Origin: Sphaerisporangium sp.
GTDB taxonomy: Bacteria; Actinomycetota; Actinomycetes; Streptosporangiales; Streptosporangiaceae
Assembly (NCBI GenBank): GCA_025964675.1
Contig: JAOPYI010000088.1
Coordinates: forward strand, 1 to 34,364
DNA: 34,364 bases
Direction: 5' to 3'
Shown here: positions 23,094-31,506 of the stretch, piece by piece
Numbering within the stretch: position 1 is the first letter of the stretch
How the letters are laid out: each line of letters begins with the position of its first letter
The notes under the pieces: generated by a model
Seen by the model: the letters and a program-made list of their open reading frames with translations, nothing else
Databases searched by the model: none
What the model was told of the DNA's origin: nothing
Translations under genes and position numbers: made by a program

Positions 23094-24388
23094 GCGTCTC
23101 CGGGCTTGTCGGGGGACCCGCCCTCGCCGGGCTTATCCTCGCCGGTCTCCGGCTTCTCGAACGCCGAGAGGTCGAGTCTCGCCTCGCCACGGACGAACGC
23201 CTGCGGGTCGTCGAGGTCTTCCGCCCTCGGCATGAGGTCGGGGTGGGACCACACCGCGTCCCGCCCGTCGATGCCCCGATCGGCGGCGAGGGCCTGCCAG
23301 AGCGCGGCGGCCTCGCGCAGGCGCCGAGGACGCAGCTCCAGCCCGACGAGGGTGGCGAAGGTGCGTTCCGCCGGCCCTCCGGTCGCACGGCGCCGCCGTA
23401 CGGTCTCGGACAGGGCGGCGACGGAGGGCAGCTTGCCCTCGGCGGCGGCGTCCACCACCGTGCCGACCCAGCCCTCGACCAGGGCCAGAATGGTCTCCAG
23501 CCGCGCGAGCGCGGCCTTCTGGCGCTCGGTCTCCTCGGGCTTGAGCAGCGCGCCGCCGCTCAGGGCCTCCTGGATCTGCTCAAGGTTGTTGATGTCGAGC
23601 CCGCGGATCTGCTCTTCGAGAGCCGAGGTGTCGACGCTGATGCCCTTGGCGTACTCCTCGACGGCGCCGAACAGCTGGGTGCGCAGCCACGGGACGTGCT
23701 GGAACAGCCGGTGGTGCGCGGCCTCTCTGAGCGCCAGGTAGAGGCGGATCTCCTCGGAGGGGATCTCCAGGCCGTGGCTGAACGCGGCGATCCCGCCGGG
23801 CAGCAGAGCCGCGGTGTCGGACAGCGGCAGCCCGATATCGGCGGAGCCGATCACCTCGGGAGCCAGGGTGCCGAGGGCCTGGCCGATCTGGCTGCCGACC
23901 ATCATGCCGCCCATCTGGCGCATCATGCCCATGAGAGGCCCGAGCTGCGCGGCCATCGCCTGGCCCTCCGGCCCGAGACCGGCCCCGCCCAGGGTGCCGC
24001 CCATGGTCTCGACCATGCGCTCGGCGATCGGGTCGCAGAGCCGCCGCCAGACCGGGACGGTCTTCTCGATCCACTCGGAACGGCTCCACGCCTCCGGCGA
24101 GGTCAGCCCGCTTGGCAGCTCGGTCGCCTCGTTCAGCCATAGGTCGGCTAGGCGGAGGGCGTCGACGATCTCGCGACGCTCGCCCTCCATGACGCTCGGA
24201 TCGCCTTCGGCGACCACGGCGTGGCGCGCGATGTTCTTGGCCATATCCCAATTGACGGGCCCAGAGCCGGCCGGGGCCGACAGCATGTCGGCGAACTGGC
24301 GCATGGCCGCGGCCATCTGCTCCGGATCGCCGAACATCGCGAACGGATTCTCGTTGGGGTCGTTTTCGCGACCTGGCAGGTCAGTCAC
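23090..24388 (-). CDS. DUF2342 / zinc-dependent metalloprotease-like protein
   Basis: A 432-residue protein of the actinobacterial DUF2342 family (Rv3195-like, from memory). The N-terminus is NPFAMFGDPEQMAAAMRQFA, and the middle has a Gly/Met-rich stretch GQAMAAQLGPLMGMMRQMGG and MVGSQIGQALG. The presumed active helix reads ALREAAHHRLFQHVPWL, where the first His of HExxH is Arg, so a working zinc site is doubtful. A late GWVGTVVDAAAEGKLPSVAAL segment and an acidic, Gly/Pro-rich tail finish it. ATG 24388. It is transcribed with the Nudix gene and diverges from the epimerase gene 82 nt away. Confidence 0.85.
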   Translation of the reverse strand: MTDLPGRENDPNENPFAMFGDPEQMAAAMRQFADMLSAPAGSGPVNWDMAKNIARHAVVAEGDPSVMEGERREIVDALRLADLWLNEATELPSGLTSPEAWSRSEWIEKTVPVWRRLCDPIAERMVETMGGTLGGAGLGPEGQAMAAQLGPLMGMMRQMGGMMVGSQIGQALGTLAPEVIGSADIGLPLSDTAALLPGGIAAFSHGLEIPSEEIRLYLALREAAHHRLFQHVPWLRTQLFGAVEEYAKGISVDTSALEEQIRGLDINNLEQIQEALSGGALLKPEETERQKAALARLETILALVEGWVGTVVDAAAEGKLPSVAALSETVRRRRATGGPAERTFATLVGLELRPRRLREAAALWQALAADRGIDGRDAVWSHPDLMPRAEDLDDPQAFVRGEARLDLSAFEKPETGEDKPGEGGSPDKPGDA

Positions 24389-24470
24389 CGCTCTACCTCG
24401 TGCAGGATGGAGGAGTCCACATCCGCCACGTTAGCCGTCGTAGGGCGGATCAGTGCAAAGTGAGGACCTC

Positions 24471-25550
24471 GTGCCTACCTCGAAACGTCTCCGGCCACCG
24501 GTCGTCGCCGTCACCGGCGCGGCCACAGGGCTGGGGAGAGAGTTCCTCTCCCGGGTCGCCTCGTCTGCGGATTTCCGCCGCGTGGTGGCGATCGACGACC
24601 AGCGGGGCGACGTCCCCGACGTCACCTGGCGGGTGCTGGACGTCCGAGATCCGCTCTTGGCGAACCGCATCTCCGACGTCGACGTGCTGGTCCATCTGGC
24701 CGCTGACTACGCGCTCGACGCCGACCCGGCCGCGCGCCGCGCCTACAACCTGCGGGCCGCGCAGACCGTGCTCACCGCCTCGGCGGCGGCGCGGGTCCGG
24801 CGGGTGGTTCTCGTCACGAGCGCCATGGTCTACGGGGCGGTGCCGGACAACCCGGTCCCGCTGCCCGAGGACGCCCCGGTCGCCGCGGAGCCCGACTCAG
24901 GCGTCGTCGGCGACCACCTTGAGATCGAGGCGCTCGTACGGCGCTGCCTGCGCAGCCATCCCGGCCTCGAGGTGACCGTGCTGCGCCCGGCCGCCGTTGT
25001 CGGGCCGGGGGTGGACACCGTGGTCACCCGCCACTTCGAGGCTCCGCGCCTGCTCACGGTCAAGGGCTCGGCGCCGCGCTGGCAGTTCTGCCACGTGGAA
25101 GACCTGGTCTCGGCCCTCGAGATGGCCGCACTCGGTCACGTCTCCGGGGTCGTCAGCGTCGGCAGCGACGGGTGGCTGGAAATGGAGCAGGTCGAGGAGC
25201 TGTCCGGCCTGCGGCGTTTCGAGCTGCCCGCAGGGCTGACGTTCGGAACCGCCCAGCGCCTCCACCGGCTCGGCATCACCCCGGCCCCCGCGACGGATCT
25301 GCACTACGTCGTCTACCCATGGGTGGTCGACTGCGCTTCGCTGCGTGCCGCCGGATGGAAGCCGGTGTGGACCAACGAGGCCGCGTTCCAGCAGCTTCTG
25401 GAGCTCGGCGAGGGCAGGCACGCGGTCGTCGGCCGCCGCCTGTCCGGCAAGGAGGCCACGATCACCGCCGCCACGGCCGCGAGCGCCACCGTCGCGGTGA
25501 TCGGCACCGCCGCCATCGTCCGCAGGGCTCGCCGTAAACGACGGACATAG
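24471..25550 (+). CDS. NAD-dependent epimerase/dehydratase (extended SDR) with C-terminal hydrophobic tail
   Basis: A 359-residue extended SDR. The dinucleotide motif is VAVTGAATGLGREF, then VLVHLAADYALD, VVLVTSAMVYG and VLRPAAVVGPG. The catalytic YxxxK is not intact (MVYGAVP), so oxidoreductase activity may be lost or altered. A late WVVDCASLRAAGWKPVWTN is epimerase-like. The C-terminus ATITAATAASATVAVIGTAA followed by RRARRKRRT looks like a membrane anchor with a basic cytosolic end. GTG at 24471 is preferred to GTG 24453 because GTGAGGA lies 5 nt upstream. Confidence 0.82.
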   Translation: MPTSKRLRPPVVAVTGAATGLGREFLSRVASSADFRRVVAIDDQRGDVPDVTWRVLDVRDPLLANRISDVDVLVHLAADYALDADPAARRAYNLRAAQTVLTASAAARVRRVVLVTSAMVYGAVPDNPVPLPEDAPVAAEPDSGVVGDHLEIEALVRRCLRSHPGLEVTVLRPAAVVGPGVDTVVTRHFEAPRLLTVKGSAPRWQFCHVEDLVSALEMAALGHVSGVVSVGSDGWLEMEQVEELSGLRRFELPAGLTFGTAQRLHRLGITPAPATDLHYVVYPWVVDCASLRAAGWKPVWTNEAAFQQLLELGEGRHAVVGRRLSGKEATITAATAASATVAVIGTAAIVRRARRKRRT

Positions 25551-25607
25551 CAGCATCTGGAGGTCTCTAAGGGGTGATCGCGGCGCGGCGCGGAGTAGTC
25601 TCGTGGC

Positions 25608-26033
25608 GTGAACGCCATCCGATTGCTGGGCATTCGTGACACCCCGCTTTCCGTGGACGAGGTGCTCGGCGCCGTCGGTGACGACGGTGCGGGCGGCACG
25701 ACGCTGTTCGTCGGCACCGTGCGCGACCACGATCACGGCAAGCCTGTGACCCAGCTGTCGTACTCCGCGCACCCGAGCGCGGAGGCAGAGCTCCGCCGGG
25801 TCGCGGAGAAGGTCGCCGCCGACTTCCCCGTGATCGCGCTCGCGGCCGTGCACCGGGTCGGCGACCTGAACCTGGGCGACGCCGCGGTGATCGTCGCGGT
25901 GGCCGCCGCCCACCGTGGCGAGGCCTTCGAGGCGTCGCGGCGCCTGATCGACGACCTCAAGAGCGAGGTGCCCATCTGGAAGCACCAAGCCTTCGCGGAC
26001 GGCTCCACCGAGTGGGTCGGAGCCTGCGACTGA
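25608..26033 (+). CDS. moaE: molybdopterin synthase catalytic subunit MoaE
   Basis: A 141-residue MoaE that, with MoaD thiocarboxylate, puts two sulfurs on cPMP. Family marks are LFVGTVRDHDHGKPV, LSYSAHPSAEAELRRVA, AAVHRVGDLNLGDAAVIVAV and the active-site KSEVPIWKHQ (K118, K125). GTG at 25608 has TAGTCT about 7 nt upstream, so the mRNA is probably leaderless. No moaD, moaA or moaC is near; it is isolated from the mod transporter 20 kb away. Confidence 0.94.
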   Translation: MNAIRLLGIRDTPLSVDEVLGAVGDDGAGGTTLFVGTVRDHDHGKPVTQLSYSAHPSAEAELRRVAEKVAADFPVIALAAVHRVGDLNLGDAAVIVAVAAAHRGEAFEASRRLIDDLKSEVPIWKHQAFADGSTEWVGACD

Positions 26034-26108
26034 CGGCGATTGACCTGGATGTCCGCCCTGTGTGTGTCCGCGTAACCACGGTCCCGGCAAGCGCATAGAG
26101 TTGCCCCC

Positions 26109-27152
26109 ATGTCCCGACGACGTCTGACGTTGATGGTTGCGGGCGTGCTCACGCTCGTGCTCGGCGGCGCCGGCGCGCTGCTGCCCGTGCCCTACGTCGC
26201 GCTGAGCCCCGGCCCCACCGAGAACACCCTCGGCGATGTCAAGGGCAAGCCGGTCATCACCGTCTCGGGCCACCAGACCTATCCCACGTCGGGCAAGCTC
26301 AGCCTCGTCACCGTGGCCTACCAGGGCGGGCCCGGCGCCCGCATCGACCTGCTGACGGCCCTGCGCGGCTGGATGGACCCGACCGTCGCGGTCGTCCCCG
26401 AAGAGACGATCTTCCCGAAGGCCGTGTCGGTGAAAGAGGTCGAGCAGCAGAACACCCAGGAGATGAGCAGCTCACAGCAGGACGCGACCGCCGCGGCGCT
26501 GAATGAGCTGAAAATTCCCATCAAGGTCATCGTGGCCGTGGCGTCCACCCAGAAGGGCAAGCCCGCCGACGGCAAGCTGCTCCGCAACGATGAGATCACC
26601 GCCGTGGACGGCGCGCCGGTGCGCACCGTCGACGACGTCTCCGCCGGCGTGCACAAGCACAAGGTCGGCGAAGAGGTGCAGTTCGGCGTCGTGCGGGAAG
26701 GCAAGCCCATGACCGTCAAGGTCGGCACGGTCGCCGGCCCAAGCGGCCCGATCGTCGGCGTGATGATGGGCCTGCAGTTCAAGTTCCCGTTCACCGTGAA
26801 CGTCAATGTCGGAGACGTCGGCGGGCCGAGCGCCGGCCTGATGTTCTCGCTCGGCATCTACGACAAGATCACGCCCGGCGCCCTCACCGGTGGCAAGTCG
26901 ATCGCCGGCACCGGCACGATCACCCCGGAGGGGAAGGTCGGCCCGATCGGCGGCATCCAGCAGAAGATGGTCGGCGCCCGCGACGCCGGAGCCACCGTCT
27001 TCCTGACGCCCGCCGAGAACTGCGACGACGCCGTACAGGCCGTGCCGAAGGGGCTTCGCCTCGTGAAGGTGAGCACCATGCACGAGGCGGTCCAGGCGAT
27101 CGACACGCTGCGCACCGGGTCCGGGCAAGTGGCGAGTTGTCCGGTCCGGTGA
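26109..27152 (+). CDS. membrane-anchored PDZ / Lon-type (S16) serine protease
   Basis: A 347-residue protein facing outside the membrane. It has an N-terminal helix (LTLMVAGVLTLVLGGAGALL) anchored at about residues 6-28, a PDZ domain (ADGKLLRNDEITAVDGAPVRT) in the middle, and a Lon-like proteolytic domain with the Ser/Lys dyad: Ser241 in VGGPSAGLMFSLG and Lys286 in QQKMVGARDAGA. A Cys near the end (CPVR) may form a disulfide with C307 (ENCDD). ATG at 26109 is 8 nt after TAGAGT, which suggests leaderless mRNA. It matches Rv3194c in family and position. Confidence 0.93.
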   Translation: MSRRRLTLMVAGVLTLVLGGAGALLPVPYVALSPGPTENTLGDVKGKPVITVSGHQTYPTSGKLSLVTVAYQGGPGARIDLLTALRGWMDPTVAVVPEETIFPKAVSVKEVEQQNTQEMSSSQQDATAAALNELKIPIKVIVAVASTQKGKPADGKLLRNDEITAVDGAPVRTVDDVSAGVHKHKVGEEVQFGVVREGKPMTVKVGTVAGPSGPIVGVMMGLQFKFPFTVNVNVGDVGGPSAGLMFSLGIYDKITPGALTGGKSIAGTGTITPEGKVGPIGGIQQKMVGARDAGATVFLTPAENCDDAVQAVPKGLRLVKVSTMHEAVQAIDTLRTGSGQVASCPVR

Positions 27153-27207
27153 CGTCACCCGGCCGCCCGGCGGGGAACCCGCCGCATGCCCGAGGCGTTG
27201 GGCCTCG
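27149..27207 (+). terminator. weak tandem hairpins after the PDZ protease gene
   Basis: GTGACGTCAC palindrome (27149-27158), then CGGCGGG-GAA-CCCGCCG (27168-27184), then CGAGGC-GTTGG-GCCTCG (27191-27207). None has a T-run. They may end transcription without one. The rest of this 250-nt gap holds the leader of the UPF0182 gene. Confidence 0.45.
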
Positions 27208-27403
27208 TGAACGTGCACGTCCTATCCGGTGGCGTCGCCCGTGCTCCGAGCCGTGTGCGCGGCCGTGCCCCCCGGGGACCGGCCGCCCGCGGGCAGGCCG
27301 CGAGTTGTGGCCTTACCGTGCCCGGGGCTTGGAACAGGACCGCTTCACCACCGGTGTAGGTTGCCAGACACGGACCGTTACTCGTGAAATCTAGGGGTGG
27401 GCC

Positions 27404-30340
27404 TTGACCTTCCGGAACCCCGGCGCGGGTCGGGCGATGCGTTTGCCCCGCCGGCCGCGGCTTCTCGTACCCGTCGCGATCACTCTGGTAGTGATCGTCA
27501 TCTTGTTCTTCGTGTTGGCCGGTGTCCTCACCGACTGGCTGTGGTTCGACTCGGTCGGGTACACCTCGGTCTTCTCGACCATGCTGGTGACCCAGTTGCT
27601 GCTGTTCGTCTTCGGCGCGTTGCTGATGGCCGTCGTCGTCGGCGGCAACATGATCCTCGCGTTCCGCGCGCGGCCCCTGTTCGGGATCGGCATGTTCGGC
27701 GGGGCGTCCCAGGGCGCCGACCGCTACCGCGCGGCGATCGACCCCCACCGCAAGCTGGTCTTCCTCATCGGGCTGGCGGTGCTGGGCCTGTTCACCGGTT
27801 CGTCCACCGCGGGTCAGTGGAAGACCTGGCTGCTCTTCATCAACGGGACGTCGTTCGACAAGCCCGATCCGCTGTTCAACATGGACATCTCATTCTTCAT
27901 GTTCACCTATCCGTTCATCCGGATGGTGCTGAACTTCCTGTTCACGGCGGTCATCATCTCGATCGTCGTCGCGGCGATCGTCCACTACCTGTACGGCGGC
28001 ATCCGGCTCCAGTCGCCCGGCTTGCAGGCCACCCGGGCCGCCAGGGTCCACCTGTCGGTGCTGGTCGGCCTGTTCGTGCTGCTCAAGGCCGTGGCCTATT
28101 GGACCGACAGGTACGGGCTGGTCTTCTCCGACCGGGGCAAGGTCTTCGGCGCGTCGTACACCGACGTCAACGCTGTGCTCCCGGCCAAGAGCATCCTGGC
28201 GATCATCGCCCTGATCTGCGCCGCGCTGTTCTTCGCCGGGATCGTAAGGCCCGGCGGCATGCTCCCCGGGGTGGGCTTGGGGCTCCTCGTGCTCTCGGCG
28301 GTCCTGGTCGGCAGCGTCTACCCGGCGCTGGTCGAGCAGTTCCAGGTCAAGCCGAACCAGCAGAGCAAGGAGCAGGCCTACATCGAACGCAACATCAAGG
28401 CGACCAGAGACGCCTACAATGTCGCGTCCGCCGAGGTCGCCCCGTACAGCGCGAAGACGCAGGGCACGCAGCAGGAGCTGCAGAGCGAGGTCTCGACCAT
28501 CCCGGGCGTGCGCCTGCTCGACCCGACCGTGCTGTCGCCGACATTCGAGCAGCTCCAGCAGATCAAGGGTTACTACCAGTTCCCCGATCAGCTCGACGTC
28601 GACCGGTACAAGATCGACGGAGTGTCGCGCGACACCGTCGTCGCGGTCCGCGAGATCGGCACCCCCCCGGACAGCAACTGGATCAACAACCACCTGGTCT
28701 ACACCCACGGCTTCGGGTTCGTCGCCGGTCCTGGTAGCAGGACCGACTCCCAGGGCAAGCCCGACTTCCTCGTCAAGGACATCCCCCCGACCAACGGCCT
28801 CGGCACGTTCGAGCCACGGATCTACTTCGGCGAGAACTCCCCCGAGTACTCCATCGTCGGCGGCACCAAGAAGATCGAGCTCGACTTCCCCGAGCAGAGC
28901 AACACCGGCCAGGGCAGCGGCCAGGAGAACTTCATCTACACCGGCAAGGGCGGCGTTCCCATGGGGAACTTCTTCACCCGCCTGCTCTACGCCGGCAAGT
29001 ACGGCGAGACGAACCTGCTGCTGTCGTCCGACATCAACAGCAAGTCGCGCATCCTGTACAACCGCGACCCCCGCGACCGGGTCCAGCAGGTCGCCCCGTT
29101 CCTCACCCTCGACGGCGATCCCTACCCGGCGATCGTGAACGGGCGCATCCTGTGGATCGTCGACGGCTACACGATGTCCGAGGACTATCCCTACTCCGAG
29201 CGGCGCAGCTTCGGGGACATGACCCGTGACACCTCGACCGACAGGCTCCTGTTGCCGCAGCAGCCGCGCGACCACATCAACTACATCCGCAACTCGGTCA
29301 AGGCGACGGTGGACGCCTACGACGGCACCGTCTCGCTCTACGCGTGGGACGACAAGGATCCGCTGCTCAAGACCTGGCAGAAGGCCTTCGGCGGCGTCAT
29401 CCAGCCGAAATCCAAGATCCCGCCGCAGCTCTTGGACCACCTGCGCTACCCCGAAGACCTGTTCAAGGTGCAGCGGGACATCCTCGGCAGCTACCACGTC
29501 ACCGACGCCAACGCGTTCTACGGCGGCCAGGACTTCTGGAAGGTGCCGGAGGACCCCGCGAGCTCGAAGACCAAGCAGCCTCCGTACTACGTGACGCTCA
29601 GGATGCCGAACGAGACGGAGCCGCGCTTCTCGCTCACCACCACCATGGTGCCGAACAACCGGGACAACCTGGCGGCCTTCATGTCGGTGGACGCCACCGG
29701 TGACTCGACCACGAAGATCCGGATCCTCCAGCTACCCAGCGACACCACGATCCCCGGCCCCAAACAGGCGCAGAACACCTTCGACACGAAGGCCGCCAGC
29801 GTCCTGAACGACCTGCGGATCGGCGGTACCACGGAGACCTTGAACGGCAACCTGCTGACCCTGCCGTTCGGAGGGGGCCTGCTGTACGTCGAGCCCGTCT
29901 ACGTGCAGCCCAAGGTGCAGAACTCCGCGCGGTACCCGACCCTGGCCAGAGTGCTGGTGATGTTCGGCTCCGACGTCGGGATCGGCACCACGCTCTCTGA
30001 CGCGCTGGGCCAGGTGTTCGGGCAGAGCCAGCAACAGCCGGCCACTCCCACGACGCCGAACCAACCGGCCACTCCGGGAGTGACCACCGACCTCGCCAAG
30101 GCCTTCGACAACGCCCAGAAGGCGTACGACGACGGCCAGAAGGCGATCAAGAGCGGTGACTTCGCCGGGTACGGCGAGGCGCAGAAGCGGCTCGCTCAGG
30201 CCCTGAAGGACCTGGAGTCGGCTCTGGGCAAGCAGAAGGCGACCCCTTCGGCCACGCCCACCCCCGCGCCCTCGTCCGCGTCGGCGGCCACGGCGACGCC
30301 TACGGCGAGCCCCACACCGTCGCCCACACCCAGTTCATAG
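27404..30340 (+). CDS. UPF0182 family large membrane protein
   Basis: A 978-residue actinobacterial membrane protein (Rv3193c-like). Residues ~20-310 carry about seven hydrophobic helices, such as ILFFVLAGVLTDWLWFDSVG. A large hydrophilic extracellular domain then runs to ~880, with LDVDRYKIDGVSRDTVVAVRE and IYFGENSPEYSIV typical of the family. A Lys/Ala coiled segment (AKAFDNAQKAYDDGQKAIK) and a Pro/Ser/Thr tail follow. TTG at 27404 (AGGGGTGG 3 nt away) gives the usual MTFRNPG start; ATG 27437 is possible. The function is not established. Confidence 0.93.
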   Translation: MTFRNPGAGRAMRLPRRPRLLVPVAITLVVIVILFFVLAGVLTDWLWFDSVGYTSVFSTMLVTQLLLFVFGALLMAVVVGGNMILAFRARPLFGIGMFGGASQGADRYRAAIDPHRKLVFLIGLAVLGLFTGSSTAGQWKTWLLFINGTSFDKPDPLFNMDISFFMFTYPFIRMVLNFLFTAVIISIVVAAIVHYLYGGIRLQSPGLQATRAARVHLSVLVGLFVLLKAVAYWTDRYGLVFSDRGKVFGASYTDVNAVLPAKSILAIIALICAALFFAGIVRPGGMLPGVGLGLLVLSAVLVGSVYPALVEQFQVKPNQQSKEQAYIERNIKATRDAYNVASAEVAPYSAKTQGTQQELQSEVSTIPGVRLLDPTVLSPTFEQLQQIKGYYQFPDQLDVDRYKIDGVSRDTVVAVREIGTPPDSNWINNHLVYTHGFGFVAGPGSRTDSQGKPDFLVKDIPPTNGLGTFEPRIYFGENSPEYSIVGGTKKIELDFPEQSNTGQGSGQENFIYTGKGGVPMGNFFTRLLYAGKYGETNLLLSSDINSKSRILYNRDPRDRVQQVAPFLTLDGDPYPAIVNGRILWIVDGYTMSEDYPYSERRSFGDMTRDTSTDRLLLPQQPRDHINYIRNSVKATVDAYDGTVSLYAWDDKDPLLKTWQKAFGGVIQPKSKIPPQLLDHLRYPEDLFKVQRDILGSYHVTDANAFYGGQDFWKVPEDPASSKTKQPPYYVTLRMPNETEPRFSLTTTMVPNNRDNLAAFMSVDATGDSTTKIRILQLPSDTTIPGPKQAQNTFDTKAASVLNDLRIGGTTETLNGNLLTLPFGGGLLYVEPVYVQPKVQNSARYPTLARVLVMFGSDVGIGTTLSDALGQVFGQSQQQPATPTTPNQPATPGVTTDLAKAFDNAQKAYDDGQKAIKSGDFAGYGEAQKRLAQALKDLESALGKQKATPSATPTPAPSSASAATATPTASPTPSPTPSS

Positions 30341-30348
30341 GCATGTTC

Positions 30349-30390
30349 AAGGGCCGGTACGGCTGGCTTCAGCCGTACCGGCCCTTGCGC
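30349..30390 (+). terminator. terminator of the UPF0182 gene
   Basis: A perfect 17-bp stem, AAGGGCCGGTACGGCTG pairing with CAGCCGTACCGGCCCTT, loop gctt, at 30349-30386. Confidence 0.9.
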
Positions 30391-30450
30391 GCCAGGGCTT
30401 TCCGATTTGCCAGTGCCCTTCAGGGCCGATAGTCTTCAAATGCAAGCCGA

Positions 30451-30527
30451 CGCGGGGTGGAGCAGCTCGGTAGCTCGCTGGGCTCATAACCCAGAGGTCG
30501 TAGGTTCAAATCCTACCCCCGCTACCA
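30451..30527 (+). tRNA. initiator tRNA-fMet (CAU)
   Basis: Seventy-seven nucleotides including encoded CCA. The acceptor stem CGCGGGG pairs with CCCCGC, leaving C1 opposite T72 unpaired, an initiator hallmark. The anticodon arm has GGG CTCATAA CCC with the three G-C pairs of initiators, and the T-arm is GTAGG-TTCAAAT-CCTAC. The CAU anticodon together with these features rules out elongator Met and Ile2. Confidence 0.96.
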
Positions 30528-30531
30528 CGAG

Positions 30532-30568
30532 AGGCCCTGATCACGGGAAACCCTGATCAGGGCCTTTT
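30532..30568 (+). terminator. terminator of the fMet tRNA gene
   Basis: GGCCCTGATCA (30533-30543), a nested GGG-AAA-CCC loop, TGATCAGGGCC (30554-30564) and TTTT. It stands between converging transcripts. Confidence 0.92.
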
Positions 30569-30579
30569 CCATGTCCAGA

Positions 30580-31395
30580 TCACACCAGCCGTCCGCCCTG
30601 GGCGACGAACATCGTCACGTCGATCACCGCGATCGCGACGGTCACGGCGAAGGCGGCCCGCCGTACGGAACGCCGGGCCACCAGCAGGCCGCCTGCCAGC
30701 ACGAGCGCCACGGCCCCGAGGCCCACCACGGTGATCGGGCCTCCACGCTCCGCGGGAGCGAGGGCGATGACCACAGACGCCGCCACGAGCAGAACGGCGG
30801 CGCCGAGCCTCGCCCCCGTGGGCCCGAGACGCTGCGGCAGCCCGCGCACCCCGAGGGCGAGGTCGTCCGGCAGGTCCGGAAGGACGTTGGCGAAGTGGGC
30901 GCCCATGCCGAGCAGCGCCCCGGCCAGCAGCGCCCACCACGCGGGCCACGGCCGGCCGGGCAACCCCAGGGTGACGAACGCGGGCAGCAGGCCGAAGGCC
31001 ACCGCGAAGGGCAGAGGGGACGCCGCGCTGGCCTTGAGCCGTAGGTTGTAGAACCATCCGCAGGCCACGGCCGCGAGATGCACCGGTCCGGCGAGGATCC
31101 CGCTCGCCAGCGACAGCGGCACGCACAGCGCAAGAGCGGCGAAGGCCGCGACCGCCACCGCGCGCGGCGCGACCGAGCCCCGGGAGAGCGGCTTGTCGGC
31201 CCGGCCGATGGCACGATCCCGGACGCGGTCGATCCAGTCGTTGCTCCAGCCGATCGAGAGCTGGCCGCTGAGCACGGCCGCGCCGACCAGCAGCGTGCCT
31301 CCCGCGCCCCTCCCGACACCGGCCGCGAGGGCGCACCCCGTGGCGGTGACCACGGCGGTGGGGCCCGGGTGACATGCCCTGATCAACGAAAACAT
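30580..31395 (-). CDS. UbiA family prenyltransferase
   Basis: A 271-residue integral membrane enzyme that transfers an isoprenoid chain to an aromatic or polyol acceptor. Both Asp-rich Mg-binding motifs are visible: SNDWIDRVRDRAIGRADKPL (motif 1) and NVLPDLPDDLALGVRGLP (motif 2), with about eight hydrophobic helices between and around them. It is the SCO-like actinobacterial form. ATG 31395 has no good ribosome-binding site but gives the expected MFSLIRACHPG start. Menaquinone or other lipid synthesis is likely; the acceptor is unknown. Confidence 0.85.
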   Translation of the reverse strand: MFSLIRACHPGPTAVVTATGCALAAGVGRGAGGTLLVGAAVLSGQLSIGWSNDWIDRVRDRAIGRADKPLSRGSVAPRAVAVAAFAALALCVPLSLASGILAGPVHLAAVACGWFYNLRLKASAASPLPFAVAFGLLPAFVTLGLPGRPWPAWWALLAGALLGMGAHFANVLPDLPDDLALGVRGLPQRLGPTGARLGAAVLLVAASVVIALAPAERGGPITVVGLGAVALVLAGGLLVARRSVRRAAFAVTVAIAVIDVTMFVAQGGRLV

Positions 31396-31493
31396 GTGAT
31401 CAGCCTCGACCCCGCGCCCCGGTCCGCGCAAACGGCTGGGATCACGGAGCTCGCCACTCGAAACTATGATCGAAGACTGTCGGAGGGTTCGGC

Positions 31494-31499
31494 TAGTCT
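31494..31499 (+). promoter_or_regulatory. -10 box of the polymerase-like gene
   Basis: TAGTCT placed 7 nt before the ATG at 31507, which predicts a leaderless mRNA. No clear -35 hexamer. Confidence 0.5.
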
Positions 31500-31506
31500 G
31501 CTCCGT

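Noticed and set aside
27397-28737. 446-codon plus-strand ORF
   Set aside because: A frame-shifted shadow of the UPF0182 gene, without membrane helices.
31078-31506. N-terminal extension of the polymerase-like gene
   Set aside because: It lies antisense to the UbiA gene and upstream of the TAGTCT box; ATG 31507 is better.
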